Shown: positions 1 to 6,052, counted from the stretch's first letter. The stretch is 6,648 nt of DNA from an uncultured Collinsella sp. (GCA_902491135.1 CABUGR010000058.1:1-6648), one strand, 5' to 3'. Program-made: numbers and translations. The notes: generated from the letters alone by a model not told the origin.

Positions 1-142
1 GGATACCGTTCTGTCGGCCCGCACTCCATTCCTTCGGCGGGGTTCCCCAAGTCTGTCGAGGCGCATGCGGAGGGCTCCGCGCGCACAGCGAAATAGGGGG
101 TATCCCCGAAGGCCGCCCGGCTCGCCGGGACGGGGGCCATGT

Positions 143-1264
143 CTATTCCGCGCCCTCCCGGCACATCGCGCCGAGGGCCCAGAGCCACCTCACGAGCTCG
201 GCCGCGGTGGCCGCGTTGGCCTTCGCCGCGGGCATGCCGCGGGCGAGCATCTCCTCGCGCCGCCGCAGGAGCCGCTCGGACCCCTTCCTCCCGTGCATCC
301 TTATCTCGAGGGGCACGCCCGTGTCCCTCGGCATGAGCTTCGGCTGGTGCCGTGCCGCGGCGTAGCACCATGAGCCCTCAACGGCCAGCTTCCTCACGAG
401 CGCGTTGCCCGCACCGCTGATGCCTCCGAGCCGCACGGAGTCGCCACTCGACCTCTGACTCGGCGCGAGGCCGAAATAGGCCGTGACCTGCCTTCCGGAA
501 CGGAACCTCGTGAAGTCGCCGACCTCGGCCGAGAAGGCCGCGGCCAGCGCGAAGGCGCAGCCCTTGATCGACTGGAGGGCGGCCACCTCCGCGGCGATCG
601 GGCTGGCATCCACGGCGGCCCTGTACTCGGAGAGCAGGTCCGCCCGGGCCTCCGCCGCGGCCTCGACCTCGTTCCTCAGGGCGGCGAGCGCCCGAACCCC
701 GCCATCGTCCTCCGGCCTGGCCTTGTCGAGCCACCTCAGGAAGTCGTAGGTCCAGTACTTCCTCGGGTTGCCGGCGGGCGTGGTGCCGCCGTAGACGAAC
801 CCCCGCTTTGCGAGGAAGGCGAGCAGCCGCTGCTTGGCGGTCGCCAGGCGCGCGGTCGCCCCGTCGTAGGCGCCGGCGAGGTCCCTGATGCCCTCGACCT
901 CGGGGGAGGGGACCCATACGGGGGAGATGTCGTGGGCGAGTATCGCCTTGGCCATCCTGGCGGCGTCGTTCCTGTCGTTCTTGGAGGCCGAGTCGGCGGC
1001 CGACCTGGTGATCTTCGAGACCGCGGCGACGACGCACTCGACGCCGAGCCCGGCGAGCTCCCTTTGCGGGGCGAAGCCGAGGTAGCCGCTCTCGTAGGCC
1101 GCGAGCGACGGCCCGGGGAACCCATCCATCCACCCGGCGATCTCGCCCCAGGGGTTGCCGGGGAACCTCCTCGTCACGGCCTCGCCGGTGTCCGCGTCGA
1201 GGGCGCAGACGGTGGTCGACCTCAGGTGGACGTCCATCCCGAACGCGGTAGAATACTTTGGCAT
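143..1264 (-). CDS. IS110-family transposase (DEDD recombinase)
   Basis: A complete 373-residue protein, within the usual IS110 size range. The N-terminal RuvC-like DEDD domain shows GMDVH with D11, YESGY with E58, and KNDRND with D97 and D100, the expected acidic tetrad. An alpha-helical, partly charged middle (about 195-225) leads to the C-terminal Transposase_20 domain from about 229. This has SIKGCAFALAAAF, AYFGLAPSQRSSG and GISGAGNALVRKLAVEGSW; the serine pair S272/S273 probably contains the catalytic serine of this family. The enzyme catalyses RNA-guided cut-and-paste or circular-intermediate recombination in the cytoplasm. The ATG at 1264 follows a GGGAGG Shine-Dalgarno sequence 5 nt upstream. 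That site lies in a small palindrome (GGGAGGCTCCC, 1265-1275) that could hide it. No frameshift is seen, so the gene looks functional. It ends in TAG. Confidence 0.95.
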   Translation of the reverse strand: MPKYSTAFGMDVHLRSTTVCALDADTGEAVTRRFPGNPWGEIAGWMDGFPGPSLAAYESGYLGFAPQRELAGLGVECVVAAVSKITRSAADSASKNDRNDAARMAKAILAHDISPVWVPSPEVEGIRDLAGAYDGATARLATAKQRLLAFLAKRGFVYGGTTPAGNPRKYWTYDFLRWLDKARPEDDGGVRALAALRNEVEAAAEARADLLSEYRAAVDASPIAAEVAALQSIKGCAFALAAAFSAEVGDFTRFRSGRQVTAYFGLAPSQRSSGDSVRLGGISGAGNALVRKLAVEGSWCYAAARHQPKLMPRDTGVPLEIRMHGRKGSERLLRRREEMLARGMPAAKANAATAAELVRWLWALGAMCREGAE

Positions 1265-1440
1265 GGGAGCCTCCCAACCTCGTTGCGGCGCGGCTGCGCC
1301 TATGGCACTTCAACATCATTGTCGCAGCCCCGACCCGCGGTCACGAGCGGGGGCTCCTATCTTTTTAGTGCCCTCGGATTGGGTCATAGTGTCTGTCGTT
1401 TCCAAGACATCGGCGTTGCCTTGCTTCGGGAATGCGGCAG
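1265..1440 (-). ncRNA. candidate IS110 bridge (seeker) RNA region
   Basis: IS110-group elements encode a structured guide RNA in the non-coding stretch before the transposase. This gap of about 176 nt has the right place and size. Visible structure includes a strong stem at 1326-1355 (AGCC/GGCT plus CCCGC/GCGGG with a 4-nt bulge and an 8-nt loop). There is also a perfect 5-bp hairpin at 1287-1300 (GGCGC, 4-nt loop, GCGCC) and an SD-covering palindrome at 1265-1275. I could not identify the target- and donor-binding loops because the element ends are unknown. The call rests on position and structure only, and the RNA ends are approximate. Confidence 0.4.
1326..1366 (+). terminator. GC hairpin followed by T run, plus-strand sense
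   Basis: The stem at 1326-1355 is followed by CCTATC and five T residues (1362-1366), so in the plus direction it resembles an intrinsic terminator. It would stop transcripts running antisense out of the IS. The six bases between stem and T run make it imperfect. It may instead be simply a stem-loop of the bridge RNA on the opposite strand. Confidence 0.3.
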
Positions 1441-1443
1441 ATA

Positions 1444-1482
1444 GGGACGTTCCTTTTCTGCCGGCAGTTTGGGACACTCCTT
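1444..1482. repeat. 39-bp REP-like repeat, copy A
   Basis: This copy matches 2955-2993 at 37 of 39 positions in the same orientation. The layout is a 12-mer GGGACGTTCCTT (1444-1455), a central perfect palindrome CTGCCGGCAG (1458-1467), and a second, related 12-mer GGGACACTCCTT (1471-1482). It lies between the presumed IS110 end and the 3' end of the ATPase gene. The compact palindromic core and intergenic location resemble REP/RAYT-type elements. No RAYT transposase is present in the window. Confidence 0.8.
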
Positions 1483-1505
1483 ACGGGGCACCCCCTCCAC
1501 AGCGC

Positions 1506-2807
1506 CTATGCTAGCTTGTCGATTTGCCCAATCTCCCAGAGCGGAATGTTGACGAGCGTGCCCTCGTCTCTATATGCCGCTAACGATGTTCTCACGCAGC
1601 GCTCGAGCTTGAACTTCTCGCAGGCAATCCTCAGGCTCTTTGCTTTGAGGTTCTCTGCCGCCTTGACCTCGAGCGGAAGCACGGTCCCCGCATGGTCGAT
1701 GGCAAAGTCAGTCTCTGCATTGCCGGAGGAGGATGACCAATACGCGGGAGTTTTGCCTTGGAGCAAAAGCTCCTGTGCGACGTATTGCTCGGTCAGCGAG
1801 CCTTTGAACTCCGTAAAAACAGCGGGCCCGTTCAGAACAATGGCTGGCGAGAGGCCGGAGAGTGCTCCGAGGATGCCGGTGTCGATGCAGAACAGCTTGA
1901 AGCCCGAGAGATCCTCGTAGCTTATGAGCGGTGCTCTTAGGGCGGAAACACGTGGCACCTTATGAACGATTCCATAGTCCATGAGCCACTGGAGGCTTTC
2001 CTCAAAATCGCGTGCGCGCGCCCCGGGACGGAGCGCACCGTAGACGAACTTCTTGTTTTCCTTTGCGAGCTGGCCGGTAAGGGATTTCCAAACCAGCCTC
2101 ATGCGCTCGACGATGCGGGCTGGCGCATGCTTGCCAAAATCGGATTCGTAAGCTTCGATGATTTGCTGCTGAAGCCTGCGGGCCTCGATGAAATCGTGGG
2201 AGGCGGCGAAAGCGGAGACAACTTCTGGCATGCCACCGACAACGAGGTATTCCTTGAGCAGGCGCTCGAGCTTTTCGGAAACGTTTGCCAGCAGGTCCAT
2301 GTCTGCGGCAAGGATGGCATCTGCGAGCGGATCGCCATCGACGGCACGAACGAACTCGACAAACCCCATGGGGCGCATGGTAAGCTGGTCAATCTTGCCG
2401 ACGGGGAAAGACTCGTTTTCGCGTCGGAGCGCGAGCCCCATATAGGAGCCGGCTGCCACGATATGGTATTCCGGCGCCAGCTCGTTGAAGTATTTGAGCG
2501 AGGTGATGCCACGCGGTGCCTCTTGGATTTCGTCGAAGATGATGAGCGTGTCTGTCGGCGTTATGGTCTGGCCGCGCAGGAGCTCTATCTGGGAGATGAT
2601 GCGTTTGGGGTCAAGGCTTCCGTCGAACAGCGAACGTGCGCCCGGTTCGAGCATAAAGTCAAAACGGATGACGTTTTGATACTGCTGGCCTGAGAATTCG
2701 TTGAGAAGCCAGGTTTTTCCCGTCTGGCGGGCCCCCTTAAGCAGGAGGGGCTTGCGGTTTGCCCTAGATTTCCAAGCGATGAGTTCGTCCATTAGCTGTC
2801 GCTGCAT
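1506..2807 (-). CDS. AAA_14/DUF4143 family ATPase
   Basis: A complete 433-residue soluble protein, within the family's usual length. The N-terminal P-loop domain has Walker A GARQTGKT (25-32), Walker B LIIFDE (88-93) followed by IQEAP, a sensor-like AAGSYMGLAL (118-127), and the family's RPMGFVEFV segment (145-153). The C-terminal DUF4143 half keeps a PD-(D/E)XK-like pattern: E340, then E365-T-D367, then LPLEVKA with E380 and K382, followed by NLKAKSL. The family is common in bacteria and archaea, but its role is unsettled; ATP hydrolysis and nucleic-acid contact are plausible, not shown. The ATG at 2807 has an AGGGGG Shine-Dalgarno site (2812-2817) 4 nt upstream. The gene stands alone, is less GC-rich than its neighbours, and lies between two 39-bp direct repeats. 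A 33-bp tandem repeat reaches into its promoter. These points suggest horizontal acquisition. No clear terminator follows it. Confidence 0.9.
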   Translation of the reverse strand: MQRQLMDELIAWKSRANRKPLLLKGARQTGKTWLLNEFSGQQYQNVIRFDFMLEPGARSLFDGSLDPKRIISQIELLRGQTITPTDTLIIFDEIQEAPRGITSLKYFNELAPEYHIVAAGSYMGLALRRENESFPVGKIDQLTMRPMGFVEFVRAVDGDPLADAILAADMDLLANVSEKLERLLKEYLVVGGMPEVVSAFAASHDFIEARRLQQQIIEAYESDFGKHAPARIVERMRLVWKSLTGQLAKENKKFVYGALRPGARARDFEESLQWLMDYGIVHKVPRVSALRAPLISYEDLSGFKLFCIDTGILGALSGLSPAIVLNGPAVFTEFKGSLTEQYVAQELLLQGKTPAYWSSSSGNAETDFAIDHAGTVLPLEVKAAENLKAKSLRIACEKFKLERCVRTSLAAYRDEGTLVNIPLWEIGQIDKLA

Positions 2808-2830
2808 ACTGCCCCCTAACGATCATGGTT

Positions 2831-2860
2831 AGTATAAGACCGTCTTGGTCTTTCCATCGA
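2831..2860 (-). promoter_or_regulatory. predicted promoter of the ATPase gene
   Basis: On the minus strand a good -10 box TATACT lies at 2831-2836, with a weak -35 TCGATG at 2855-2860 and an 18-bp spacer. The predicted transcript start is about 17 nt before the ATG at 2807. The -35 falls inside the first unit of the 33-bp tandem repeat. A palindrome (AAGACC, 5 nt, GGTCTT; 2836-2852) fills the spacer. A protein bound to either would be placed to control this promoter. This is a prediction from box matches only. Confidence 0.5.
2836..2852. promoter_or_regulatory. 17-bp palindrome in ATPase promoter
   Basis: AAGACC (2836-2841), spacer GTCTT, GGTCTT (2847-2852): a perfect 6-bp inverted repeat with a 5-bp gap. 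It begins at the edge of the predicted -10 box and fills most of the spacer. The geometry fits a dimeric repressor site. The binding protein is unknown. Confidence 0.4.
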
Positions 2861-2940
2861 AAAATGTGGGAGTAAACCACGTTTTTCCATCGAATAATGT
2901 GTGAGGCAACCACGTTTTTCCATCGAATAATGTGGGAGTT
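2851..2940. repeat. 33-bp-period tandem repeat upstream of ATPase gene
   Basis: Three units begin at 2851, 2884 and 2917, with an exact 33-bp period; the third is truncated after about 24 bp. The conserved core is TTTCCATCGAATAATGTG (AAA instead of ATA in unit 1), followed by a more variable GGAG/GAGG part and ACCACGTT. Each junction makes an imperfect inverted repeat, CCACGTT against AATGTGG, around the core. The units are contiguous, with no spacers, so this is not a CRISPR. The array starts inside the predicted ATPase promoter, suggesting an iteron-like protein-binding array. Confidence 0.85.
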
Positions 2941-2954
2941 TAGGTCGGCACCTG

Positions 2955-2993
2955 GGGACGTTCCTTCTCTGCCGGCAGTTTGGAACACTCCTT
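2955..2993. repeat. 39-bp REP-like repeat, copy B
   Basis: The second copy of the 1444-1482 element, in the same orientation, with two substitutions. The CTGCCGGCAG palindrome is intact at 2969-2978. It lies just outside the 33-bp tandem repeat and before the gal terminator. The two copies therefore bracket the ATPase gene and its control region as a unit of about 1.55 kb. Confidence 0.8.
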
Positions 2994-3022
2994 GTTTTGG
3001 TACAAATTAGCTGCCCTTGCAT

Positions 3023-3062
3023 CAGAAAACGGCGCCCGTCGGCGATGTTGCCGGCGGGCACC
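3023..3062 (-). terminator. intrinsic terminator of the galKT operon
   Basis: On the minus strand an 8-bp outer stem (3055-3062 with 3031-3038, including one T-G wobble), one mismatch and a 4-bp inner stem (3050-3053 with 3040-3043) enclose a 6-nt loop. GTTTTCTG follows. It lies 57 nt after the galT stop, so it should end the galK-galT transcript and insulate the downstream ATPase gene. Confidence 0.75.
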
Positions 3063-3119
3063 GTTGTCGTGTAGGTGGTTATGTCGTGCGGGCTGCTGTT
3101 GAACGTTCGGGCCCGTGCT

Positions 3120-4748
3120 CTATAGCGAGTCGATAAAGCGCTGTTGGGCGGCGCGGCCGGCTTCGTCCCACTTAAAGACGCCGGCGTTGTCGAGCACGTG
3201 GCCAAACACCACGCCGACCTCCTCGTGCAGGATGTCGATGGCGTTATCGGCAGTAAGCTCGTCGGCGCGGCGGGCAAAGACATCCTCTGCCCATGCGGCG
3301 TGGCTGCGGCAAAGGTCGTCGCTCTCGAGCGCGGCGGCAAGATCGTAGCTTGCGTCGACCTTGGCGGCCAGCAGGTGCTCGCGAACGGCGCCGAGCTCGG
3401 GAACCAGGCGCGGTGGCAGAATGGCCAGGCCCATGACCTCGATCAGACCGATGTTCTCTTTCTTGATGTGGTGGTACTCGGCATGCGGGTGGAATACGCC
3501 CAGCGGATGCTCGTCGGTTGTGATGTTGCAACGAAGCGCCAGGTAGGCCTCGTAGATCTCGCCGCCGGCATTGCCGCGGGAGTCGACGCGGCGGATGACG
3601 GGCGTCACAGTGTTATGCGCCACGCCGTCGGCTGTGTGCGCGATGACGCCAACCGACTCATCGGTCCACTCGCGCCAGGCGAGAATAATCTTCTCGGCGG
3701 CGTCGAGCAGCTGGGCGCGGTCGTGCGAGCGCAGTCGCAGCACCGAAAGCGGCCACTGCAACACGGTGCCGCTGACCTGGTCAAAGCCGGGCACGCTAAA
3801 CTGCGAGACCTCGGCGGCATGCATCATGGGGAACTCGTGCGCGCCGCCCTGGAAGTGGTCGTGCGACAGAATCGAGCCGCCCACGATGGGCAGGTCGGCG
3901 TTAGAGCCAATAAAGTAGTGCGGGAACAGGTCCACAAAGTCGAGCAGACAGGTCAGGCCCTTGCGGTCGACGTGCATCGGGCGATGCTTGGAGCTCATGG
4001 CAATGCAGTGCTCGTTAAAGTACGCGTACGGGCTGTACTGGAAGCCCCAGCGCTCGCCGTCGAGCTCAATGGGGATAACGCGCAGATTCTGGCGGGCGGG
4101 ATGGGCGCCGCCGTCGGCTGCGGCGGAGCGTCCGGGATAGCCCTCGTTTTCGATGCAGAGCTGGCAGGCGGGATACTTCTCGCCCGTGTTTTTGGCGGCG
4201 CCGGCCGCGGCAATATCGCGCGGGTCCTTTTCGGGCTTTGACAGGTTGATGGTAATCTCGAGGTCGCCCCAGTTGGTGGGGGTGCTCCATTTGATGTTGC
4301 GCGCGATGGCGGCACGGCGCACGTAGCCGGCGTCGCAGCACAGGCCGTAGAACCAGTCGGTCGCGGCGCGGGGCTCGTTGACGCCCATGCGTCCGTTGAA
4401 CTCCTCGTTTACAACCGAAGGCCTTGGCATGAGCGCGCCCATGATGCGCATGGCGATGCGGTCGCGGCCCGATGCCGTGTCCTCGGCGGCGCCGTTGGCA
4501 ACAGCCGCCTCGGCAAGCGCGGCAAGTGTGCCTTCAAGGTCAAAGTTGGGCAGGGTGTCGGGGTGCAAGAGCGAGAGTTTTTCGGCCTGGAGCGCCCAGG
4601 CCATGTCGAGCGCCGGGCCCGTAGCACCGATGCACTCGAGAATGGTGTTATACGCCCAGATGCGATCGTCCTGGCCGATCATCGATCGGTGGATAGCGTA
4701 CTCGATCAGGTTCTGCGCGGCCTCGCGCACGTCAGTCATTACAGCCAT
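3120..4748 (-). CDS. galT: UDP-glucose--hexose-1-phosphate uridylyltransferase, class II
   Basis: GalT transfers UMP from UDP-glucose to galactose-1-phosphate, giving UDP-galactose and glucose-1-phosphate in the cytosolic Leloir pathway. At 542 residues it matches the longer class II form found in Firmicutes and Coriobacteria rather than the roughly 350-residue E. coli form. The active-site segment is SHDHFQGGAHEF, with H296 and H298 in place of the class I HPHxQ motif. A CQLC pair (C195, C198) followed by IENEGYPGR is typical of the class. The ATG at 4748 has AAGGGGG (4759-4765) 10 nt upstream and overlaps galK by 10 bp. A second ATG four codons in (4739) forms TAATG with the galK stop. Either start implies translational coupling to galK. 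The gene ends in TAG, 57 nt before the operon terminator. Confidence 0.95.
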   Translation of the reverse strand: MAVMTDVREAAQNLIEYAIHRSMIGQDDRIWAYNTILECIGATGPALDMAWALQAEKLSLLHPDTLPNFDLEGTLAALAEAAVANGAAEDTASGRDRIAMRIMGALMPRPSVVNEEFNGRMGVNEPRAATDWFYGLCCDAGYVRRAAIARNIKWSTPTNWGDLEITINLSKPEKDPRDIAAAGAAKNTGEKYPACQLCIENEGYPGRSAAADGGAHPARQNLRVIPIELDGERWGFQYSPYAYFNEHCIAMSSKHRPMHVDRKGLTCLLDFVDLFPHYFIGSNADLPIVGGSILSHDHFQGGAHEFPMMHAAEVSQFSVPGFDQVSGTVLQWPLSVLRLRSHDRAQLLDAAEKIILAWREWTDESVGVIAHTADGVAHNTVTPVIRRVDSRGNAGGEIYEAYLALRCNITTDEHPLGVFHPHAEYHHIKKENIGLIEVMGLAILPPRLVPELGAVREHLLAAKVDASYDLAAALESDDLCRSHAAWAEDVFARRADELTADNAIDILHEEVGVVFGHVLDNAGVFKWDEAGRAAQQRFIDSL

Positions 4749-5944
4749 GCCGCGTAAGCCCCCTTGTCAGAAATTGCGTAGTGGCGGGCAGAGCCCTCGC
4801 CCAGCCAGCCGTTCATCTTGGTGATAAAGGTGTCGACCAGGTCGAGCGGCACGAAGGCCTGGATGGTGCCACCAAAGCCGCCACCGTGGATACGGACGGC
4901 GCCACGGCCGTCGAGCACGTGCTCGGCCAGTGCCAGGGCATACATCGAGGGCTGCTCGGAGCCCAGCTTGGCAACGACATTCTGTAGGTACATGGCAGAG
5001 CTGGCGCCGGACTCGCGCGTCAGGACCAGGAACTGATCGATGTCGCCGGCGTTCAGGGCAGCCCAGCGCTTATCGACCAGGCCGTTTTCGTACCAGTAGT
5101 GAACGGCGCGCAGGCAGGCGCGGTCGCCCAGCTTGGCGCGCAGCTCGGGGAGCTTGGCGTCAAAGTCCGCCACGTTTACCTCGCACAGGCGTGCCTTGCC
5201 AAACTCGGCAGCGACGTCCTGCATCTCGCGCGGAACGGCGGCGTAGTCGTCGGTGGCGGCCACGTGGTCGGCACCGACCTTAACGAGCACGAGAGCATAA
5301 CCGTGATCCTCAAAGTTGAGCTCGAGCTTCTGGGTTTTAGGCTGAGCCTGATCCTCAAAGTCCATGTAGGCGAGGCCGCCCAAGCAAACGGCGGCCTGGT
5401 CCATCAGACCGCAGGGCTTGCCGTAATAGTTGTTCTCGGTGCGCTGGCTCATCTGGGCGAGCGCGACGGGCTCGATGGCGGGTGCGCCCCAGAGCGTCTC
5501 CATGGCGCGACCGTATGCCGCCTCGACAGCAGCGGAGCTCGAAAGACCGCCGCCCGAGGGGACGGAGCAGGTGAAGGCAAAGTCGAAGCCCTGGGGCTCA
5601 ACGCCCAGAGCAGCGATTTCGTGGGCCATGCCGCGGACGAGGCTCGCGGACGTGCCCTTCTCGGACTCCTGAACGTCTAGCGTGTCGAGCGCGATCTCAA
5701 ACGTGGGATAGCCCTCGTCGGCTACGCGAACCTTGTTGGAATCGGTTGCCACGGCGATGCCGTCGACGGCGACATCGAGCGAGCCGGCGATAACGTGGCC
5801 ACCCTCGTGGTCAGTGTGGTTGCCGCTGATCTCGGAGCGGCCGGGCGCGTGCACGTAGAGCACCTGGCGGTCGCCGATGGGGCCAAACTCCTCCTCGAAC
5901 AGCTTGGTGAGCGTGGCGAATGTCTTTTCGTCGGGGGTGGTCAT
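4739..5944 (-). CDS. galK: galactokinase (GHMP kinase)
   Basis: GalK phosphorylates alpha-D-galactose with ATP to galactose-1-phosphate, the first committed Leloir step, in the cytosol. The 401-residue length is normal. The GHMP pieces are in order: the galactokinase signature APGRSEISGNHTDHEGG (33-49), the ATP-binding loop PSGGGLSSSAA (129-139), GLMDQAAVCLGG (179-190) with the likely catalytic base D182, and the C-terminal HGGGFGGT (353-360). R36 is the expected partner of D182. The signature differs from the classical GRVNLIGEHTDYNGG: the usual sugar-contacting Glu is Asn42 and Tyr is His46, while D45 is kept. Similar GNHTDH forms are known in gut Clostridia and relatives. The ATG at 5944 has AAGGAAAGGA (5950-5959) 5 nt upstream. 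It is first gene of galKT and lies under a LacI-type operator. Confidence 0.93.
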   Translation of the reverse strand: MTTPDEKTFATLTKLFEEEFGPIGDRQVLYVHAPGRSEISGNHTDHEGGHVIAGSLDVAVDGIAVATDSNKVRVADEGYPTFEIALDTLDVQESEKGTSASLVRGMAHEIAALGVEPQGFDFAFTCSVPSGGGLSSSAAVEAAYGRAMETLWGAPAIEPVALAQMSQRTENNYYGKPCGLMDQAAVCLGGLAYMDFEDQAQPKTQKLELNFEDHGYALVLVKVGADHVAATDDYAAVPREMQDVAAEFGKARLCEVNVADFDAKLPELRAKLGDRACLRAVHYWYENGLVDKRWAALNAGDIDQFLVLTRESGASSAMYLQNVVAKLGSEQPSMYALALAEHVLDGRGAVRIHGGGFGGTIQAFVPLDLVDTFITKMNGWLGEGSARHYAISDKGAYAAWL

Positions 5945-5988
5945 GGGAGTCCTTTCCTTGGCGCGCCCGGGTGGGTTTTGCGTCGTTA

Positions 5989-6002
5989 TGAGTACGTTAA
6001 CA
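5989..6002. promoter_or_regulatory. LacI-type operator O1
   Basis: TGAGTACGTTAACA has a central CG and a half-site TGTTAAC (on the minus strand) that fits the LacI-family pattern TGTnAnC. It lies immediately downstream of the predicted galK -10 box and covers the expected transcript start, so bound repressor should block galKT transcription. With flanking bases, 5985-6002 is a perfect 18-nt inverted copy of 6053-6070. Confidence 0.75.
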
Positions 6003-6031
6003 ACTTAAAGCGGCATGAACCAAGTGTTCAC
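6003..6031 (-). promoter_or_regulatory. predicted galK promoter
   Basis: On the minus strand a -35-like GTGAAC (6026-6031) is separated by 17 bp from a weak -10 TTAAGT (6003-6008). The transcript would start near 5996, inside operator O1, with a leader of about 50 nt. Both boxes are poor matches to the consensus. The support is mainly their spacing and the operator position. Confidence 0.4.
6016..6030. promoter_or_regulatory. TGAAC-N5-GTTCA palindrome at galK -35
   Basis: A perfect 5-bp inverted repeat with a 5-bp gap overlaps the predicted galK -35 box. It does not match the LacI-type operator, so it may be a site for a second regulator. A chance palindrome of this size is also possible. 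Confidence 0.3.
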
Positions 6032-6052
6032 GATACCGCACGTTACGGGCTA

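Larger units (their letters stand above)
93..1446 (-). mobile_element. IS110-family insertion sequence (ends uncertain)
   Basis: The element is defined by one intact IS110-family transposase and a non-coding leader of about 180 nt before its start codon. That layout is typical of the IS110 subgroup, in which the bridge RNA lies upstream of the transposase; IS1111-type elements carry it downstream. IS110 elements lack classical terminal inverted repeats, so the ends cannot be read off. I set them by a shared ATAGGG at 93-98 and 1441-1446, which could be chance. The proposed left end directly abuts a 39-bp repeat copy (1444-1482). GC content and G/C-ending codons are much higher than in the adjacent ATPase gene. 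The element's presence is certain in kind, but its boundaries are a guess. Confidence 0.7.

Noticed and set aside
378..1319. 313-codon minus-strand frame overlapping the transposase
   Set aside because: It is the +1 shadow of the transposase frame, very Arg-rich with no domain; the 143-1264 frame carries all IS110 motifs.
1483..1505. Terminator after the ATPase gene
   Set aside because: Only a short GGGG/CCCC pairing with a 2-nt gap is present and no T run follows it.
1506..2807. ATPase gene as part of a known phage-defence system
   Set aside because: There is no partner gene (methyltransferase, nuclease, toxin or sensor) next to it. The family alone does not define a defence system.
2851..2940. 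CRISPR array
   Set aside because: The units are contiguous with no variable spacers, there are only about 2.7 of them, and no cas gene is present.
2764..2988. 74-codon minus-strand reading frame containing a repeated SHIIRWKNVV-type peptide
   Set aside because: The repeat arises because the 33-bp DNA repeat is a multiple of three. The frame starts at a GTG with no properly spaced Shine-Dalgarno site and overlaps the ATPase start and its promoter.
93..2993. Composite transposon carrying the ATPase gene
   Set aside because: Only one IS copy is present, and no second IS110 end or transposase lies on the other side of the ATPase gene.
3144..4241. 365-codon plus-strand reading frame opposite galT
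   Set aside because: It is antisense to a clear galT with intact motifs, and long opposite frames are expected in GC-rich DNA. It shows no recognisable domain.
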